Positions 59,857 to 64,000 of a DNA stretch of 64,000 nt are shown here, piece by piece. How positions within the stretch are numbered: position 1 is the stretch's first letter; each line of letters begins with the position of its first letter. A program made the position numbers and the translations under genes. Below the pieces are notes generated by a model, which was given only the letters and a program-made list of their open reading frames with translations, was not told the origin of the DNA and searched no databases. This DNA comes from Delphinapterus leucas (Eukaryota > Chordata > Mammalia > Artiodactyla > Monodontidae), in the NCBI RefSeq assembly GCF_002288925.2, contig NW_022098031.1, positions 2,015,159 to 2,079,158 of the forward strand. The letters run 5' to 3'.

Positions 59857-60294
59857 TTTGGTTGTCACTGTGTTGTCTTTAGAACTTCCTGGTTATAATC
59901 CTCAATTCCTTCATCTAAAAAAACAAATATAATAATAATAATTATCCAATAGTGCTATTGTGAGGATTGGATAAATTAATTTACTTGAAATGTTAGCGTA
60001 TAATAAGCTCTGTTGGGTTGGCGTTAATGTTACCATTACTGACATCATTATTCTTTTTAATATCAAGTTAACACAACTTCAAATTTAAAAACACTTCAGC
60101 CTAAATCCCATTCTTGAACGCTGAAGGCACATATAATTATGGTATATTGGAGGGTACATCACTGTATTGTTATTCTAGTTTTTATGCACATGTCATATTT
60201 CCTTGTCTGGCCTCTAAGTCTCTTCAGGACAAAAACTGTCTTATTAATTCATCTTTCCCTTTCTCTTGTCCTCTATCTCTTCTTTCTTCTCTCC
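59857..60294. other. No recognised feature
   Basis: Nothing nameable. Confidence 0.4.
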
Positions 60295-60425
60295 TTTACA
60301 TTAACATATTTATAGAGCACCTACCTTGTGCTAGACACTTTTGTAGGTCTGAAGTTACAGAGGCAAACAAGACAGATCAGATCCCTGCTTTCATGTTGCT
60401 TAAGTTCTTGCAAAATTCAATTAAA
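60295..60425 (-). repeat. L2 3'-end fragment, antisense
   Basis: TATTTATAGAGCACCTACCTTGTGCTAGACAC, then GTTACAGAGGCAAACAAGACAG and ATCCCTGCTTTCATGTTGCTTA, is the reverse complement of the L2 3' untranslated region. It lies inside a chance 126-codon frame at 60114-60494. Confidence 0.72.
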
Positions 60426-61679
60426 ACTCTGTTACTACTGTATTTGCTAAATTCTATACCAGTGCCAATGTTGGAGTGCCAAATACAAAAATAAAGACAT
60501 GAACAAATATATACATAGTAAATATTTTAGAAAATGTATTTAAAATGTAAGAAATTGTAAAAGATGTAAACTTTCATAAAAAGACAACAAAAGAAATGAA
60601 AAATTAACTGTAATAACGAAGGCAGAGTATACTGACCTTGTTTGAATGGCTCTGTATTATTATCAACTTCAAGCTTTTTTCATGTAAATAAGTACTAAAT
60701 GAACCAGGTCACAATAAAATTTTTTATAATTTACAAAAGAGGCTTTCAACTTTGATGAGAAAAGAGCCTATCAATAAACAAATAAATGAAGTAAACTGTA
60801 AAAAAAACTTTATGGTATAACAGTTTATTTTGCACAAAATATTTAGTCCCACATTTTTAACATCACATTGTCAGTGTCATAAGAGCCCAGATATGAGAAA
60901 ACCCAGACTTAAGCAAGTACGATGCAATAGAATAAGGAAGCCTCTATTGAAATAGCTTGCTCATGTAATAGTAACCATAAACTTATTATTCTAAACTTTA
61001 TAAATTACCTATATTTTAAAAATAATTACATATCTTCTACGTATGATTTGGGCAATAAGAAGATAGCATAAGTAGAAGACAACTGTATCAATCTCAACTG
61101 AACAATTAAATAAACATTTACCTGTTTCTTAAATCAGATGTAAAAGCACATAATTTACAACAACTAAAGCTACCCAAGAATCACTAACATTTTGAGTCCA
61201 TCAGTTATATGGGGGAAGGGAGAATAGGGTACTTATTTTTAGTTCCTAGAATTATTTTATATTTCTAAAAACATTATGTACTAAAGAGAACAACTCAAAA
61301 AACCGAAGTTAGAAATTTTATAAAGTTTAAAACCAATTTTAGAATAACTAAAAAAATCAGTCTACTTTATTTTCATGTCCTTTAAAATATGTACATATAA
61401 ATCAGTGAAATATGTTTACTTTGGAAACTCTCAGAACTTCAGGCTCTGCAAAGTAAGAAAATTTATAAAATGATCTAAAGCTACTATATTAGAATATACC
61501 CATTTCAATCTAAAGCATTGTACTCAATACAGTGTCTTGTATAAAGAAAAACAATTGGTATCTCTTGGTAGAGAATCTTGGATGATGAAATTATCTAGTG
61601 ATGTCTTTGATCTGCAAACCTTGGGTTTCTCATGTATTGTTGATGGCTAGTTGGTAGTAAACCATTCATCAAGTCCTTT
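60426..61679. other. No recognised feature (1.25 kb)
   Basis: Very AT-rich and unassigned. Confidence 0.4.
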
Positions 61680-62260
61680 CTATCCTATGAAAACGGTAAT
61701 ACTTTTATCCCCACCTCCAACTTCATTTCTCTACACTTTCCTTCAATAAGGAGCCAAATAAGTCAAGCTACTCCCTCCAATCCTCACTTGACTTATTCCT
61801 ATTTCAACTCCTTAACATGGCTCGTAAGTCTTTTCTGGCCTCATATACCCTCCTCATCTGTCTTCCTCAGTCTATTCTAGACACACTGGCGATTCCTCCA
61901 GCTCAACAGACCATGTTCCTACCCAGGGCCTTTGTTCTCTCTACCAGCAGGATCTTTCCTGGATATTCACATGGCTCATTTCCTCTGTTTATTCCAGTCT
62001 TTTATCAAATGTCACCTTTGTAGGGAATTCTTCCTTTGCCACTATACCCACCCCGGCCCCGTATATTTTCTTTATAACACTTATCAAGACCTGATATTAT
62101 AGACTTTTGTTTATTTGTCCATTTGTTTATTTTGTCTCCCTCTTGCCACAATGCATGAAGGCAGACATTCCTGTCTTATTCGTGCCCATAAGACCAGCAC
62201 CTGGGATAGTATCTGGCTCATATGGGCACTCTATAAACATTTGTTGAATGAATGGGTTCT
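61680..62260 (+). repeat. L2 LINE, about 580 bp of the 3' part
   Basis: Sense L2: CAGGGCCTTTGTTCTCTCTACC, TCAAATGTCACCTTTGTAGGG and ATTCTTCCTTTGCC, ACTTTTGTTTATTTGTCC, a CATGAAGGCAGACATTCCTGTC block, CCAGCACCTGGGATAGTATCTGG and the terminal TAAACATTTGTTGAATGAATGG. All are in order. Confidence 0.8.
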
Positions 62261-63201
62261 TCATGTTTTAGCTCAGATAGTTTGTCTGCTAAGCCATTAC
62301 TGAATCCCACATTGGCATGGTTCCACTAAATTCTACGTTAGGTGTCCTGACTAATTGTTTGAGTCCACCCTGCACTATGCCTGGCACAGATTGGGCAAGT
62401 GCTCAGTTATCTCTTACGTAATGTGTACAGTGATGATCCTTTTAGGTCTATTTTCCTTTCAGAATTCAGAGTAAATTAAGAGATGATATGAGTTATTCTT
62501 TTCAAATTTGTTTAAAACATACATGGAACACTTTGAGATTCACAGATGAAATTTTCAATGAAATGGTGTAGAATATACATCCTCTTGAATTAATTTCATC
62601 CTGCTTCCTTGGGTATTGTCCATAAAATCTTCCCTCTGTGTATTTCAGAGATTCCAAAATTTATTTTTGGGAGGTTGCAGTGAGAAGTAGAGATCCTTAT
62701 GAGAATCTCATGACTCTTCAAATAAAAATTTACATACACTCAATATTTTGTTTATGCTTTTAAGAGATCAAAATCAACCTGAAGTCCCAAATAGACTCCT
62801 ACTCCAAGGATCTTGAGCTAAGAATCTTTATTCTTCTTCTTCTCTATTTTTGTTTTTTACCAGTTTATAAACAAGTTCATTTTTCTCCATACTAAGCCAA
62901 AATATTAATTTTACATCAACTACCCTTTTACCCCTTACTCACTTTTCTCCTCTTTATTGTAAAACTTTCATAGTGAACTTTTCTGCATTTACTTCCATAT
63001 ATCTATTCAATCTTCAGCAATCCGACTTCCTCATTCATTATACTAAAGTCATCATGCATCTCATGGCTGTCAAATCTAACACCTAATTCTCAATTTTCAA
63101 CTTCTCTGCATTATTGAGATTGTTAAGCACCATTCCACCGTTTCAAAACTTTGGTTCTGTGTTAATGCCCATACTTTTTGGGCTTTGTAGTTTTTGGTTT
63201 T
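62261..63201. other. Mostly unrecognised; possible L2/MIR scraps
   Basis: A CACTATGCCTGGCACAG motif at about 62370 suggests another L2/MIR fragment. The rest is unassigned. Confidence 0.4.
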
Positions 63202-63601
63202 CGTAGTTTTGTGGTTTTATTTATTTTTTAAAATTATTTATTTATTTATTATTTATTTATTTTTGGCTGCATTGGGTCTTTGTTGCTGCACGCGGGCTTT
63301 CTCTAGTTGCGGTGAGAGGGGACTACTCTTCGTTGCGGTGTTCCGGCTTCTCATTGCGGTGGCTTCTCTTGTGGAGCACAGGCTCTAGGCTCGCAGGCTT
63401 CAGTAGTTGTGGCGCACAGGCTCAGTAGTTGTGGCTCGCGGGCTCTAGAGTGTAGGCTCAGTAGTTGTGGCACACGGGCTTAGTTGCTCCGTGGCATATG
63501 GGATCTTCCCGGACCAGGGTTCGAACCCGTGTCTCCTGCATTGGCAGGCAGATTCTTAACCACTTCCCCACCAAGGAAGTTCCCGTAGTTTTGTGTTTTA
63601 T
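63202..63601 (-). mobile_element. CHR-type SINE, long form, with target duplications
   Basis: The antisense long-form SINE occupies about 63221-63583, with a long (ATTT)n tail at the left and a diverged head (CCACCAAGGAAGTTCC) at the right. The duplications CGTAGTTTTGTGGTTTTAT (63202-63220) and the same lacking one G (63584-63601) flank it. The head carries several substitutions relative to the other copies, so this one looks older. Confidence 0.92.
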
Positions 63602-63603
63602 TG

Positions 63604-64000
63604 TAGTTTCTTATTTTGCTTCCTCCTCACTATACTCTAGACCCAGATTTCCTCCTGCTGGCTCTCTACTTATAGATGTCCTACTGGTATATTAAACCCA
63701 CAAACCTCAAATGAAATGTTGCACATTTCCCTTACGCTTTTTCTTATTTTGTGTTCCCTGGCATATTATCTGATAAGAAAACTGAAATTCATCTTTGACT
63801 CCACCTAACTTCCACTCCCACATCTGATTAAGTGTCACATATTATTGATTCTTCCCCTGAAATGTCCCTGATATTCTTTCCCTTCTACTTTCTCAGTCCA
63901 CTGACGAATCCAGACTCTTATCATGTTATTGCCTATATGTGCTTTAGCTTCGTAACTGATGTCTTCCATTTAATATCCTGCCACTTCATTCCAAGCTCCA
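63604..64000 (+). repeat. L2 LINE fragment, runs off the window
   Basis: AAACCCACAAACCTCAAATGAAATG, then CATCTTTGACTCCACCTAACTTCC and TCAGTCCACTGACGAATCC resemble the L2 coding part upstream of the segments seen at 17.6 kb and 38.96 kb. It is cut by the window end. Confidence 0.55.

Noticed and set aside
60114..60494. 126-codon plus-strand frame
   Set aside because: It overlaps an antisense L2 fragment and has no domain. A frame of this length is expected by chance in 64 kb.
1..64000. A previously undescribed multi-gene system
   Set aside because: No intact non-transposon gene, operon-like layout or conserved gene cluster is visible. The organisation is that of mammalian intergenic or intronic DNA.

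Overview
The window is nuclear DNA from a placental mammal, almost certainly a cetacean (whale or dolphin) or a very close artiodactyl relative. It is AT-rich, has no dense coding, and contains ancient mammalian repeats (MIR, L2, hAT/MER5 and MER20 types, a Tigger-like element) and artiodactyl-type L1. The best lineage marker is eight copies of a tRNA-derived SINE with the GGCTTCCCTGGTGG head. These lack the long ruminant Bov-tA body and resemble the CHR SINEs of cetaceans and hippos. Species cannot be fixed by eye.

I found no intact host protein-coding gene, no exon with convincing splice sites, no structural RNA gene and no CRISPR-like array. The window reads as intergenic or deep intronic DNA. 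The only recognisable coding sequence is retrotransposon-derived. Region by region: 1-563 is unique sequence. 564-6383 is a near-full-length but decayed antisense L1 with a perfect 16-bp target-site duplication, and a CHR-type SINE (6399-6752) sits immediately beside it. 7-32 kb is mostly unrecognised sequence with scattered L2, MIR, a 470-bp hAT element with perfect terminal repeats, a Tigger-like element, a MER5A-like element and an orphan SINE head. 32.86-34.22 kb is an internal L1 ORF2 fragment that is still open for most of its length.

35-43 kb holds two SINEs, L2 blocks and an older L1 scrap. 43.7-47 kb is an L1-rich zone with two nested L1 3' ends, a SINE, a perfect 21-bp hairpin and probable ancient L1. 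50.5 kb has another SINE. 55-58 kb has L2 and a sense-strand L1 3' end with its target duplication. 59.6 kb has a short-form SINE. 60-64 kb is L2-rich with a SINE inserted at 63.2 kb.

The elements do not form a pathway. What connects them is L1-type retrotransposition: L1 insertions and SINE insertions alike are bounded by duplicated target sites and A/T-rich tails, as expected if the SINEs borrowed L1 machinery. I see no evidence for a new multi-gene biological system. The best leads are the perfect hairpin at 45.77 kb, the overlapping L1/SINE target duplications at 6.38 kb, a 45-bp uninterrupted purine-pyrimidine alternation at 7.93 kb, and a possible decayed coding stretch at 19.7-20.6 kb.
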